From positions 1 through 58,496 of the forward strand of contig JAGGWK010000056.1 in NCBI GenBank assembly GCA_021157525.1: a stretch of DNA of 58,496 nt, written 5' to 3'. Position numbers and translations under genes: made by a program. Origin of the DNA: Candidatus Cloacimonadota bacterium. GTDB taxonomy: Bacteria; Cloacimonadota; Cloacimonadia; Cloacimonadales; TCS61. The notes beneath the pieces were generated by a model, which saw nothing but the letters and a program-made list of their open reading frames with translations, did not search any database and was not told where the DNA came from. Below, piece after piece: positions 44,801-53,040 of this stretch; position 1 is the stretch's first letter; the number at the start of each line of letters is the position of its first letter.

Positions 44801-46221
44801 GATTGATAAATGTTCTGCTTTTAGAGGATAATGAATTCGATGCAGAATTGATAGAACTGGAGATTGAACAGAGTAACCTCCCTCATCGCATTACCCGGGT
44901 AGAAACCAGGAGTGATTATAAGCAGGCTCTGGAGTCTCACCATTATGACCTTATTTTGTCTGATTACAGCCTGCCACAATTCGATGGTCTCCAGGCATTG
45001 CAAATTGCTCAGAAATGTGCTCCAGATACGCCTTTTATCATTGTCACCGGCTCGCTATCGGAAGAGACTGCGGCAGATTCTATAAAAAGTGGTGCGTGGG
45101 ATTATGTGGTTAAGCAGCGGCTTTTCCGCCTTACCGGTTCCATCAAAAATGCATTGGAATTGCAGCAGCAAATCAGCCAGAAGCAGATTGCCCAGCGGGA
45201 ATTGATTCGTAGCGAGCAACGGTACCGTACTCTGGTAGAGAGTGCTGAACAGCCCATATTTTTGGTGGATCGATCAGGCGTGACGTTGTATGCCAACGAT
45301 AAGGCAGCGGTAATATTGCAGGATGGAATTGCGGAAGATCTGGTTGGCTCGTCCATCCGGGATTTGTTGCCAGAGAACATCTCTGCCGATTTCATGGAAA
45401 AGGTTGAAGAGGCGCTGGATACCGGTTCTCAGGTGAAGTTTACCTATAGATGCATGAAACATGATACCGAGGTTTGGTTGACCTGCCGTCTTTCACCGGT
45501 ATCAGAGCCTGAGAATCATATAGATCAGGTGCTCATTATTGCCACAGACATTACCAATATCAAACAGTCGGAAGCCCGTCTGTTGCGAACCCTCAAGGAA
45601 AAAGACGTCCTGCTCAAAGAGGTGCATCATCGGGTGAAAAACAATATGCAGGTTATCACCAGTCTGTTGAATATGCAGGTTCGCTATACCAAAGACGTCG
45701 CACTCAAGCGCCTTCTTGGGGAGAGCGAAAGTCGCATTCGCTCTATGTTGCTCATCCATGAAACTCTGTATCAATCGGAGGATATCAGTTATGTTCACTT
45801 CCATTCCTACATCAATACAATGATCGATCATCTGCTCTCTTCTTACCTGACTATGGATGGGAATTTGGAAATCGTAAATAATGTGGATGATGTTTCTATC
45901 GATGTAAATACGGCCATTCCCTGCGGATTGATTATCAATGAGCTGATTACGTCGATGTTTGAGGAGAAAGGTGCCGGTGTGTGCAGAATAGTGGTCGGGT
46001 TTCACCAGCATCCAGACGGAACCTATGAGATGGAAGTAAGCCATGATGGCCAGGAATTACCCGATGATTTTAATATAGAAAAGGCCAACACCATGGGGAT
46101 GAGTGTGTTGCGGGCTTTAAAGAATCAATTAAACGCACGATTGGATATTCATACAAAAAAACCGGTGACCTATAATTTTACCTTTAAGGAACCTCATCTA
46201 CAAACCTATGGCAAAGTGTAG
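44797..46221 (+). CDS. hybrid receiver-PAS-histidine kinase (HisKA_2 type)
   Basis: The 474 residues are a receiver (about 1-120; Asp in LILSDYSLPQFDG), a PAS domain (about 145-260) and a HisKA_2 kinase with the His in LLKEVHHRVKNNMQVITSLLNMQ. The ATPase domain looks degraded: the N-box, usually NELVTNALKH, reads NELITSMFEE, and the DxGxG box is SHDGQELPDD. It may receive phosphate or bind partners rather than autophosphorylate. It overlaps the Rcp1-like gene by four bases and ends the operon. Confidence 0.88.
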   Translation: MRLINVLLLEDNEFDAELIELEIEQSNLPHRITRVETRSDYKQALESHHYDLILSDYSLPQFDGLQALQIAQKCAPDTPFIIVTGSLSEETAADSIKSGAWDYVVKQRLFRLTGSIKNALELQQQISQKQIAQRELIRSEQRYRTLVESAEQPIFLVDRSGVTLYANDKAAVILQDGIAEDLVGSSIRDLLPENISADFMEKVEEALDTGSQVKFTYRCMKHDTEVWLTCRLSPVSEPENHIDQVLIIATDITNIKQSEARLLRTLKEKDVLLKEVHHRVKNNMQVITSLLNMQVRYTKDVALKRLLGESESRIRSMLLIHETLYQSEDISYVHFHSYINTMIDHLLSSYLTMDGNLEIVNNVDDVSIDVNTAIPCGLIINELITSMFEEKGAGVCRIVVGFHQHPDGTYEMEVSHDGQELPDDFNIEKANTMGMSVLRALKNQLNARLDIHTKKPVTYNFTFKEPHLQTYGKV

Positions 46222-46315
46222 GGGCTGGCGCACAACGGATAAAACTGAGACCGCTGCTCTCCATTCCTTTGTGGAAGGTCGCTGCACAAATCTGCGCAGG
46301 GACGTATGTGAATAA

Positions 46316-46597
46316 CTACTTATAGATACATTTATAGGCTGCGGTTTCGGGAATCTGCAGCTGAAATTTCCGGTCCTTTTCCACGATAAAGGTTTGCCCG
46401 GATACAAAGGTTTCCCACTCTATTTTACCCGGAAGTTTAACGATCATCGAACCGGAAATCACGGTCATGTACTCAACTGTTGAAGTGCCGAATTCATACT
46501 CACCAGCTGCCATCACTCCCAGAGTTGCACGGCCTTCAGCGTTTTCAAAGGCGATAGATTTTACCTTTCCATCAAAATATTCATTGATTGTAAACAT
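46316..46597 (-). CDS. ppnP: pyrimidine/purine nucleoside phosphorylase PpnP
   Basis: A 93-residue single-domain cupin (formerly YaiE/DUF1255) that phosphorolyses several nucleosides. The family sequence is present throughout: NEYFDGKVKSIAFENAEGRATLGVM, EYEFGTSTVEYMTVISG and a C-terminal YKCIYK. It follows the sulfur-carrier gene by about 80 bases in the same direction. The 94 bases to the convergent kinase gene show no strong terminator. Confidence 0.92.
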   Translation of the reverse strand: MFTINEYFDGKVKSIAFENAEGRATLGVMAAGEYEFGTSTVEYMTVISGSMIVKLPGKIEWETFVSGQTFIVEKDRKFQLQIPETAAYKCIYK

Positions 46598-46677
46598 CGA
46601 TTATTCCTCTCTTGTATCATGTATTTTCTGAATTTTTATCTGGTAAAACGTTGGGTTTTGAACCAGGCATCCATTAC

Positions 46678-46878
46678 TTAGCCACCGCTTATCAGGTGGA
46701 TGACACTAACCTCGGCATGTTCAGGAATCCTATAGCTGTCCCATTGAGCTCTTTTTACCAGGGTCCCATTTACTTTTATCACCAACATCTTAAAGGTGTA
46801 ATTGCGAATATTCAAAATATCTCGAACCTTCATGCCCGGCTGCCAGGCCATCGATTCACCGTTTACCATTATGTTCAT
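46678..46878 (-). CDS. ThiS/MoaD-like sulfur carrier protein
   Basis: A 66-residue ubiquitin-fold protein ending in Gly-Gly (SVIHLISGG), the site adenylated and thiocarboxylated by an E1 enzyme. MVNGESMAWQPGMKVRDIL is typical of the ThiS branch. Next to a tungsten-type oxidoreductase it may serve pterin cofactor synthesis (MoaD role) rather than thiamine. The ATG overlaps the end of the E1 gene by four bases. Confidence 0.85.
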   Translation of the reverse strand: MNIMVNGESMAWQPGMKVRDILNIRNYTFKMLVIKVNGTLVKRAQWDSYRIPEHAEVSVIHLISGG

Positions 46879-47492
46879 TGTATTCCTTTGAAGAGTATTT
46901 CCAAGGCGCAATTAGCCTGCATATTGGCCACGATGCCCACCCGGGGCGCCATGGGGGAGATGCGTCCCTGCAATTGGGTTGTCTCATCTCCGCAGATATA
47001 AAGGGTTCCGGATTGACGGGTTTTCAGGGCATTGTTGTTACCTACTCCGGCCAAGCCAGATCCCACGATAATGGGTTTTTTCGGAAACGCACTGCACCAT
47101 GTTTCGATCAGCATCTCTTTGCTTTCTGCTGTATCAAAGGCTTCTATCAGGATGTCGCATTGCCCGAAAATCGGTACCACATTTTCTTCGTTTATTCTTA
47201 TTTGATGCATCTCCAGTAAGGTGAATGGGTGGATTTTTTCCAGATTGGATTTCAGTGCATCAACTTTTGTCTCGCCCAATTGAGACAAAAAAAACTGCTG
47301 ACGATTGAGGTTTGAGGCTTCCACTCGGTCAAAGTCAGCAATGACCAATGCACCAATGCCGGTACGTACCAGGGTTACCGCCACATTGGAACCCAGGCCT
47401 CCAGCTCCGGCGATACCGATTCTGGCATGACGAAGAATGGGGATAAAGCGGGGATTGTGGCGAGAAAAAAATTGGTCTTTTATGGCTTGCAT
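46875..47492 (-). CDS. ThiF/MoeB-like adenylyltransferase (E1)
   Basis: Activates the C-terminus of the sulfur carrier encoded next to it. The 205 residues have the nucleotide loop GIAGAGGLGSNVAVTL, DFDRVEASNLNRQQF, TKVDALKSNLEKIHP and DILIEAFDTAESKEML. The zinc-binding Cys pairs of MoeB and canonical ThiF are missing, as in the short ThiF family 2. It is coupled to the carrier gene by an ATGA overlap and lies downstream of the oxidoreductase. Confidence 0.88.
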   Translation of the reverse strand: MQAIKDQFFSRHNPRFIPILRHARIGIAGAGGLGSNVAVTLVRTGIGALVIADFDRVEASNLNRQQFFLSQLGETKVDALKSNLEKIHPFTLLEMHQIRINEENVVPIFGQCDILIEAFDTAESKEMLIETWCSAFPKKPIIVGSGLAGVGNNNALKTRQSGTLYICGDETTQLQGRISPMAPRVGIVANMQANCALEILFKGIQ

Positions 47493-47501
47493 AAGATGAA
47501 A

Positions 47502-47523
47502 AGCGGGGGATAATTCCCCCGCT
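47502..47523 (-). terminator. hairpin between the oxidoreductase and E1 genes
   Basis: Stem AGCGGGGGA / TCCCCCGCT with a four-base loop, followed by TTTT on the minus strand. It may partly end transcription so that cofactor genes are expressed less than the enzyme, or protect the upstream message. Confidence 0.6.
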
Positions 47524-47532
47524 GCTCCTTAC

Positions 47533-49710
47533 TTATTGATAGTATTTTTTCAGAACTTCCATCACGCCACTGTTGGCAAGGCCAAGCTCTGTGATTTTTT
47601 CTATCGTTGGTACACCGTTGTTATCCCATCCACGACGGTCATACACGGCATCGCACAGTTTCTGATATGCTTCTTCACGGAAGAAACGCATTTTTAAACG
47701 ACGTTCATCTACGCTTTTGCCGGTGGGATCCCAGCCGTATTTTTCTTTCAGCTGCTTGTCATACCGCTCTTCCCGGGAAAGGTACTCTTCATTGGTTACC
47801 GGCCCGGCAGAACGGTAGGGGATTTCATCATGTTTACGGGTTCCAAATCCCAAACGAAGATTGAATACCCGTTGGAAGTTATACACCCGTTCACTTTGCA
47901 AAATCAGCTCCTGTTGATCGATGTTGTTGCCGGTAATGGCATTGAAAAGGTCAACGTAATTTTGCAGGTGCTTTGGCACTTTTGCAGGCTCATCAGTTTC
48001 GCCATTGTCTGCCGGTTCCACATCATTCCATGGCAATTTACATAACCCCTGCAGGCCAAACCAGGTACGGAACATCGGGAAGTAATGCAGGGCTTCGGCT
48101 TTATCTTCAAAGGTTGGAATCTGGTTGTTCACCATATCCATAAAGATCAACCACGCTTCATCATGCTGGGCACCCTTCAGAGCAAGGCCGTATCCACCCT
48201 GCATTGCCAGCGATTCCTTGGTTACATACTCAGAATATTCCATACCTTTGCATTCCATACCGATGTCTTGCAAAAAGGCAGCATCTGCGCCATACTCTTC
48301 CACAAAGAGCTTTTTCATGCGACGAATACCCAGACCGATGATTTTTCCAAATCCTTCGCCCCGTGCCATTTTATGTAACATCTCTATGGCTTCTTCACCC
48401 CGGCCGAAACTGAGGTCGTAGCCTCCGGTGATCTCTTTGTTGATAATGCCATTTTCGTAGCATTCCATCACAAAGGACATCCCGGTTCCCCAGGAAATAG
48501 TATCGATGCCATAGGTGTCACAGTAGAAGTTAGCTTCAACGATAAAGTGAGGATCGAAAATCCCCATATTTGCGCCAAAGGCGGCAGCTGTTTCATATTC
48601 CGGACCATCAACAGAGACGATATCTCCTTTGTAAGGCCCGGTTCTTAATGTATATCTGTCCACGCTTTTTGCGCACTGCATGGTGCAACCATACCAGCAT
48701 CCGTCAGGGATGCCTTGTGTGAACATCTCGCGCCATACATGAGAAGTGATTTTTTGCGCCTTATCATGGCGACCAAATTTGTAGTTGTGGGTTGGCAGGA
48801 GATCATAATCGTTCATCAGCTCAACCAGGTGAGCGGTTCCCACATGACGCATGTCACATTGTTTATCATCTTCTTCATAGAGCTCACGATGATAATCGGC
48901 AGCAATTTCTTTGATGCGATCAAGGTCTGCCACGTGATTGCTGTCTGCCTGGAGCTGGCTGAATTTACACACGATGCCTTTGATCTTTTTATGGCGGAAC
49001 AGTGTTCCCAATCCACCGCGACCTGCCTGTTTCAGACGTGCAACCTGACGGCGACGATCGTAGAATGAGAAGTTCAGGCATCCAAAGAAGGAGTGCTCTG
49101 CTGCAACACCAGCGGAAACGGTGGCGATGGCTTTTTTCTCCTGCTCATTTTTGGCAAACATATCACACATCTGCTCTGCCAGAAGATGAGAATTCACATC
49201 CTCTTCGGGAGCTTCAAAAATCTGGATTTTTCCAGCATCGCCATCTATGAAGATGATGATATCTTTTTCGGCAATACCCTGCACTTCAATGGCATCCCAG
49301 CCGGAGAACTTGAGGTATGGGCCAAAGTAACCGCCTACGTTACTATCTACCGGTGCGCCAGTGAGAGGAGAAATCCCGCAGACGATAGATTTTCCAGCGC
49401 CGGGATATTGTGTGATACCCCCCATGGCACCAGCAGCGATGACAATTTCGTTTTCCGGAGAATCCCACTTGGTGTTTTCATTGGTGGCATCCCAGAGAAG
49501 TTTCATGTCAAAACCTCGTCCGCCAGTAAACACATCCTTCATCTCCTGAGTTACCGGCTTGGATGTGATGGTGTTTTCACTCACATTAATATGGAGTGTG
49601 CGGTTTGCATAGCCCATTTTCAGCGGCTGCTTTTCGTAGGTAAGCTCTGTCAAAAGCTTGTGAGCTTCTTTCATCTTTGCTACATTATAGGGATTTTGGT
49701 AAACATTCAT
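47533..49710 (-). CDS. tungsten-type aldehyde:ferredoxin oxidoreductase family enzyme
   Basis: The 725 residues match the AOR family: N-terminal AOR domain (MGYANRTLHINVSENTITS, FTGGRGFDMKLLWD, PLTGAPVDSNVGG) and C-terminal domains with the cluster ligands CWYGCTMQC, GPEYETAAAFGANMGIFD, DTISWGTGMSF and a late GLCKLPWNDV. It should hold a tungstopterin and one 4Fe-4S cluster and oxidise an aldehyde or reduce an acid. It is about 100 residues longer than archaeal AOR and the first two ligands are three residues apart (C-x3-C-x3-C). Substrate unknown. The ATG at 49710 overlaps the ferredoxin stop (TAATG). Confidence 0.92.
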   Translation of the reverse strand: MNVYQNPYNVAKMKEAHKLLTELTYEKQPLKMGYANRTLHINVSENTITSKPVTQEMKDVFTGGRGFDMKLLWDATNENTKWDSPENEIVIAAGAMGGITQYPGAGKSIVCGISPLTGAPVDSNVGGYFGPYLKFSGWDAIEVQGIAEKDIIIFIDGDAGKIQIFEAPEEDVNSHLLAEQMCDMFAKNEQEKKAIATVSAGVAAEHSFFGCLNFSFYDRRRQVARLKQAGRGGLGTLFRHKKIKGIVCKFSQLQADSNHVADLDRIKEIAADYHRELYEEDDKQCDMRHVGTAHLVELMNDYDLLPTHNYKFGRHDKAQKITSHVWREMFTQGIPDGCWYGCTMQCAKSVDRYTLRTGPYKGDIVSVDGPEYETAAAFGANMGIFDPHFIVEANFYCDTYGIDTISWGTGMSFVMECYENGIINKEITGGYDLSFGRGEEAIEMLHKMARGEGFGKIIGLGIRRMKKLFVEEYGADAAFLQDIGMECKGMEYSEYVTKESLAMQGGYGLALKGAQHDEAWLIFMDMVNNQIPTFEDKAEALHYFPMFRTWFGLQGLCKLPWNDVEPADNGETDEPAKVPKHLQNYVDLFNAITGNNIDQQELILQSERVYNFQRVFNLRLGFGTRKHDEIPYRSAGPVTNEEYLSREERYDKQLKEKYGWDPTGKSVDERRLKMRFFREEAYQKLCDAVYDRRGWDNNGVPTIEKITELGLANSGVMEVLKKYYQ

Positions 49711-50132
49711 TAGAAGTGCCTCCTGTAAAAAACTCGTTCCAGTGGTTCTGGTCGCTCTTCCAAGGTTAATGCACCGGTAGGGCAGCTCTTTACGCAAACG
49801 CCACAGGATATGCATTTAAAGGGAATTGGCTCTTTGGGAGCGAAAAACATTGATGCGCTGGGGCAAAAACCTACGCAGGACATACAGCCTACACAGGCAT
49901 TGGCATCCAGCCGCACAATGCCTTGGGCATCTCGGTTCAATGCCTCGACGGGGCACACATCTATGCACTCACCGCATTGGTTACATACATTACAATCCAA
50001 ACCAGATTCAGACGTGATGATTTTTATCCGGGATTTTTCCCGATTCTCTTCTTTAAACCATGTCTGTGAACATACATTCTCGCAAATGCCACAGCCAATA
50101 CATTTGGTTTTGTCCCAAACTAATACTTTCAT
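49710..50132 (-). CDS. ferredoxin-like subunit with four 4Fe-4S motifs
   Basis: A 140-residue electron transfer protein with four cysteine sets: CIGCGICENVC, CNVCNQCGECIDVCP, CVGCMSCVGFCP and CISCGVCVKSCP. The arrangement resembles the AorA and BamC subunits that pair with tungsten AOR and BamB enzymes. It is the first gene of the operon, so it probably takes electrons from the oxidoreductase. No FAD-binding third subunit is encoded nearby. Confidence 0.92.
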   Translation of the reverse strand: MKVLVWDKTKCIGCGICENVCSQTWFKEENREKSRIKIITSESGLDCNVCNQCGECIDVCPVEALNRDAQGIVRLDANACVGCMSCVGFCPSASMFFAPKEPIPFKCISCGVCVKSCPTGALTLEERPEPLERVFYRRHF

Positions 50133-50436
50133 ACAACCTCCACATTTATAAAGACCTTCCGATACGGATGAAACAAGATGCTATCGTTTATCCAGTTGAC
50201 TTTTCGAACTTTTAATCCTTACATCCTCTGTCAAGCTCATTTTCACGCCATTTACCTCCCACTTTTACTCTGTTGTCATAGCTCTTTTATTTTCTGGATG
50301 CAACCCCTCAGCAGCTGACATCCTATCTCTTTGTAACGCAGTGCTCTAGTGGCTTTTCCCCAATTAAGTCTTGACGCTCACTCACTCTGTACGATTACCT
50401 GCCAACTAAAAATAAGATAGTATGGAGTTACTACCT
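50133..50436. other. divergent intergenic region
   Basis: About 300 bases between the ferredoxin gene (minus) and nadE (plus). It is AT-rich with no open frame of note. TTGACG near 50372 on the plus strand lacks a good -10. I see no riboswitch, repeat or palindrome of note. Confidence 0.6.
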
Positions 50437-51213
50437 ATGAGAAATATCGATCTACATAAGCAAATAGAATTGATTGCTACCTTTATTCGCAAGCAGGTAC
50501 AGGATGCAGGCCTGCAAAACTGCGTTGTCGGTTTGTCCGGCGGTATCGATTCTGCTGTTACCGCAGCTCTGTGCGTAAAAGCATTAGGTGCTCAGCAGGT
50601 CTTTGGCGTGATGCTGCCCTATCGGGAAAGCCATCCCGATAGCCTGAACCATGCAAAACTGCTGGCCCGGCGGTTTGCCATCCAGTCGGAGGTTATCGAT
50701 ATCTCACCGATGGTTGATGCGTATTTGACAAATTATGCTCCCGATGCCGATGCTCTGCGCAAAGGCAATCGCATGGCCAGGGAACGCATGTGCGTACTCT
50801 ACGATCTCTCAGCCAAATACCGTGCCCTGGTGGCTGGCACTGGCAATCGCTCAGAATTGTTAATAGGCTACTGCACCCAATATGGTGACAGCGCATGCGC
50901 TTTCGAGCCCATCGGTCATCTTTACAAAACCGAAGTGAAAGAAATTGCTCGCCTGCTGGGAATACCCGATGAAATCATTGAGAAAAATCCCACTGCCGAT
51001 CTCTGGGAAGGGCAGACTGATGAAGATGAAATGGGCATCTCATACCTACGTTTGGATGGCATCCTGCATGGGCTTTACGACCTTTTTCTCGTCGATGACC
51101 AGCTCATCGCCCGTGGCTTTACGCCGGAAGAAATCGCTAAAGTAAAGAAAATGTATGCAGCTTCGGCTTTTAAACGTCGCTTGCCACCTCAAATAAAATG
51201 GGAGGGAAAATGA
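50437..51213 (+). CDS. nadE: NAD+ synthetase (ammonia-type)
   Basis: Amidates nicotinic acid adenine dinucleotide to NAD+. The 258 residues have the PP-loop VVGLSGGIDSAVTAAL, GTGNRSELLIGYCTQYGD and IGHLYKTEVKEIARLLGIP, and no glutaminase domain, so ammonia is the likely nitrogen donor. Of two in-frame ATGs (50422 and 50437) the second has GGAG at a suitable distance. The stop overlaps the next ATG. Confidence 0.93.
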   Translation: MRNIDLHKQIELIATFIRKQVQDAGLQNCVVGLSGGIDSAVTAALCVKALGAQQVFGVMLPYRESHPDSLNHAKLLARRFAIQSEVIDISPMVDAYLTNYAPDADALRKGNRMARERMCVLYDLSAKYRALVAGTGNRSELLIGYCTQYGDSACAFEPIGHLYKTEVKEIARLLGIPDEIIEKNPTADLWEGQTDEDEMGISYLRLDGILHGLYDLFLVDDQLIARGFTPEEIAKVKKMYAASAFKRRLPPQIKWEGK

Positions 51214-53027
51214 AGAAATTGAAGAAAATTGGGATAATTGTCGCCATTGTTTCAGGATTGATCCTACTCACTGCTGCAGCACTCTTTGTGTTTCGAGTGC
51301 CTATCGCAAAATCCATCATAGAAAAAAGTGGCTCTGCCATTGCCGGAGCAAAAGTGGAAGTGGAAGGCTTGCATAACAAACCCTTTACACTTGCTTTTTC
51401 CTGGGATCGATTGCAATTTACCGATAGCAACAACACCATGAAAAATGCCTTTGAAACGGGAAAAGTCACCTTTGATCTGGCCATGAAACCCCTCACCGAA
51501 AAGAAATTCATCATAGAAACCATGAGGGTGGAAAACATGGTGTTTGATACTCCTCGGACTACAGACGGCTACATCCCGCCTAAGAAAAAAAAGAAACCCT
51601 CTAAAATGCAAAAAGCCATGGAAAAAATGCTGAAAGAAAATCTGAAAAAGCAAACCGATCAGATCCCGGCGTTTAACCCCAAAGTCCTTTCTACCGAAAT
51701 CGATGTGGATTCCCTGATGACAGTGCTGAATCTCATCACTCCCGGTAAAGTTGACTCCCTCCAAAAGGTGGTGGATGCACGTTATGACTACTGGGAAAAA
51801 CGACTTGATGACAACAACTATGAGAAAGGCATCAAGACCATAAAGAAAAACGCCGAAAAGATAAGCGTGGATGAGCTGAAGGATATCACAAAGTTGGAAT
51901 CCAATCTCAAAAACATCACGACTCTGTACGAAACCTCAAATGCGATGTACAAAGATATCAAGCGGGATAAGAAGAATTTTGATAAAGATCTCACCATGAT
52001 CAAAGGGCTGCGTAAAGAGGTTCCTGCCTGGGTGCAGCAGGATTATCAGGCGGCCCTCAATCTGGCCGAACTTCCCGATTTTCAGGTGCAATATATCGCC
52101 AAGATGCTTTTTGGTGATAAGGTCTCCGGTTTGGTGGTGGGCATCGTGGATGCTATGCAAAAACCACGGATTTTAGCCGAGTCCAAAGAAGTGAAAAAAG
52201 TGCGGAAAGAGAAATTTCCCCAGCTGCCATCTTTATGGATAAAGAAGATTTTCCTCTCCGCTACCACAACCGGCGGTATCAGGATGGAAGGAATCGTTAC
52301 CGATGTTTCAAATGACCAGACCCGCACTCATGTGCCCATGCGCATTGAGATGAAGGGCCAGAAGAAAAACACCGGAAAGATCAATCTCACCGGCATCTTT
52401 GACTACCGTACGTCCCCCAGGGAAACGCTGGTATTGCAGGTAAAAGAGGTTCCAATCCGTAATGTGGATCTGGGAAAATTCGATCTGCTGCCCCGCAAGC
52501 TGAAATCCGGTACCGGGGAATTTGTTACCACGGTAAAAATCACCGATGCCGGCATGGATGCTGATTTTGGTTTTACCGCCAAAGATATCCAGTTCGATTA
52601 TGCTACGCAACCCAAGATGGACCAGCGTCTGGTACGGATTTCCAACGCTATCACCCGGGCTATGAAAACCGTGGATATCCAGGCTCATATTGTTCAGCGG
52701 GAAAAGGAAACGGATTTCACCATGGTTAGCACCCTGGACAAATTAATTGCTCGTGAGATGCATGCTGCCCTTTCCCGGGAACTGGACAGAGCGGTAGAAG
52801 AGCTGAAAAAACGGGTGATGAAAGAGATCGAGCCCTACGAAGCGCAACTGGATGTCGAGATCGCCAGGTTTGAAAGAGAATTGGAAAAACGTCTGGGGAC
52901 AAACATCAAAAATCTGGAGCTGGAGATGAGTAACGTCACTGGCAAAGAAGATGATATCAAAGAAAAAATAGATGAAATGACCAAAGGGCTGGGCAGAAAA
53001 GCGCTGGACAAACTGCTGAAATGGTAA
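51210..53027 (+). CDS. TIGR03545-like membrane-anchored protein
   Basis: A 605-residue protein with an N-terminal basic stretch, one membrane helix (about 9-30) and a long extracytoplasmic part. An AsmA-like beginning (AKSIIEKSGSAIAGAKVEVEG) is followed by a Lys-rich loop, a coiled-coil middle (about 180-270), beta-rich segments and a C-terminal helical bundle rich in Glu/Lys. This matches my memory of the TIGR03545 family, of unknown function. AsmA relatives act in lipid transport or outer membrane assembly. The ATG overlaps the nadE stop (ATGA) with GGGAGGG upstream. Confidence 0.75.
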   Translation: MKKLKKIGIIVAIVSGLILLTAAALFVFRVPIAKSIIEKSGSAIAGAKVEVEGLHNKPFTLAFSWDRLQFTDSNNTMKNAFETGKVTFDLAMKPLTEKKFIIETMRVENMVFDTPRTTDGYIPPKKKKKPSKMQKAMEKMLKENLKKQTDQIPAFNPKVLSTEIDVDSLMTVLNLITPGKVDSLQKVVDARYDYWEKRLDDNNYEKGIKTIKKNAEKISVDELKDITKLESNLKNITTLYETSNAMYKDIKRDKKNFDKDLTMIKGLRKEVPAWVQQDYQAALNLAELPDFQVQYIAKMLFGDKVSGLVVGIVDAMQKPRILAESKEVKKVRKEKFPQLPSLWIKKIFLSATTTGGIRMEGIVTDVSNDQTRTHVPMRIEMKGQKKNTGKINLTGIFDYRTSPRETLVLQVKEVPIRNVDLGKFDLLPRKLKSGTGEFVTTVKITDAGMDADFGFTAKDIQFDYATQPKMDQRLVRISNAITRAMKTVDIQAHIVQREKETDFTMVSTLDKLIAREMHAALSRELDRAVEELKKRVMKEIEPYEAQLDVEIARFERELEKRLGTNIKNLELEMSNVTGKEDDIKEKIDEMTKGLGRKALDKLLKW

Positions 53028-53040
53028 GGGAGAATTTAAC

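Noticed and set aside
46678-47492. ThiS/ThiF as evidence for a thiamine operon
   Set aside because: No thiG, thiH, thiC or thiE is nearby; the neighbours are a ferredoxin and a tungsten-type enzyme. The thiamine role remains possible but is not supported by context.
48715-49068. Plus-strand hydrophobic frame opposite the oxidoreductase
   Set aside because: It is a shadow of a well-conserved enzyme on the other strand and has no ribosome site.
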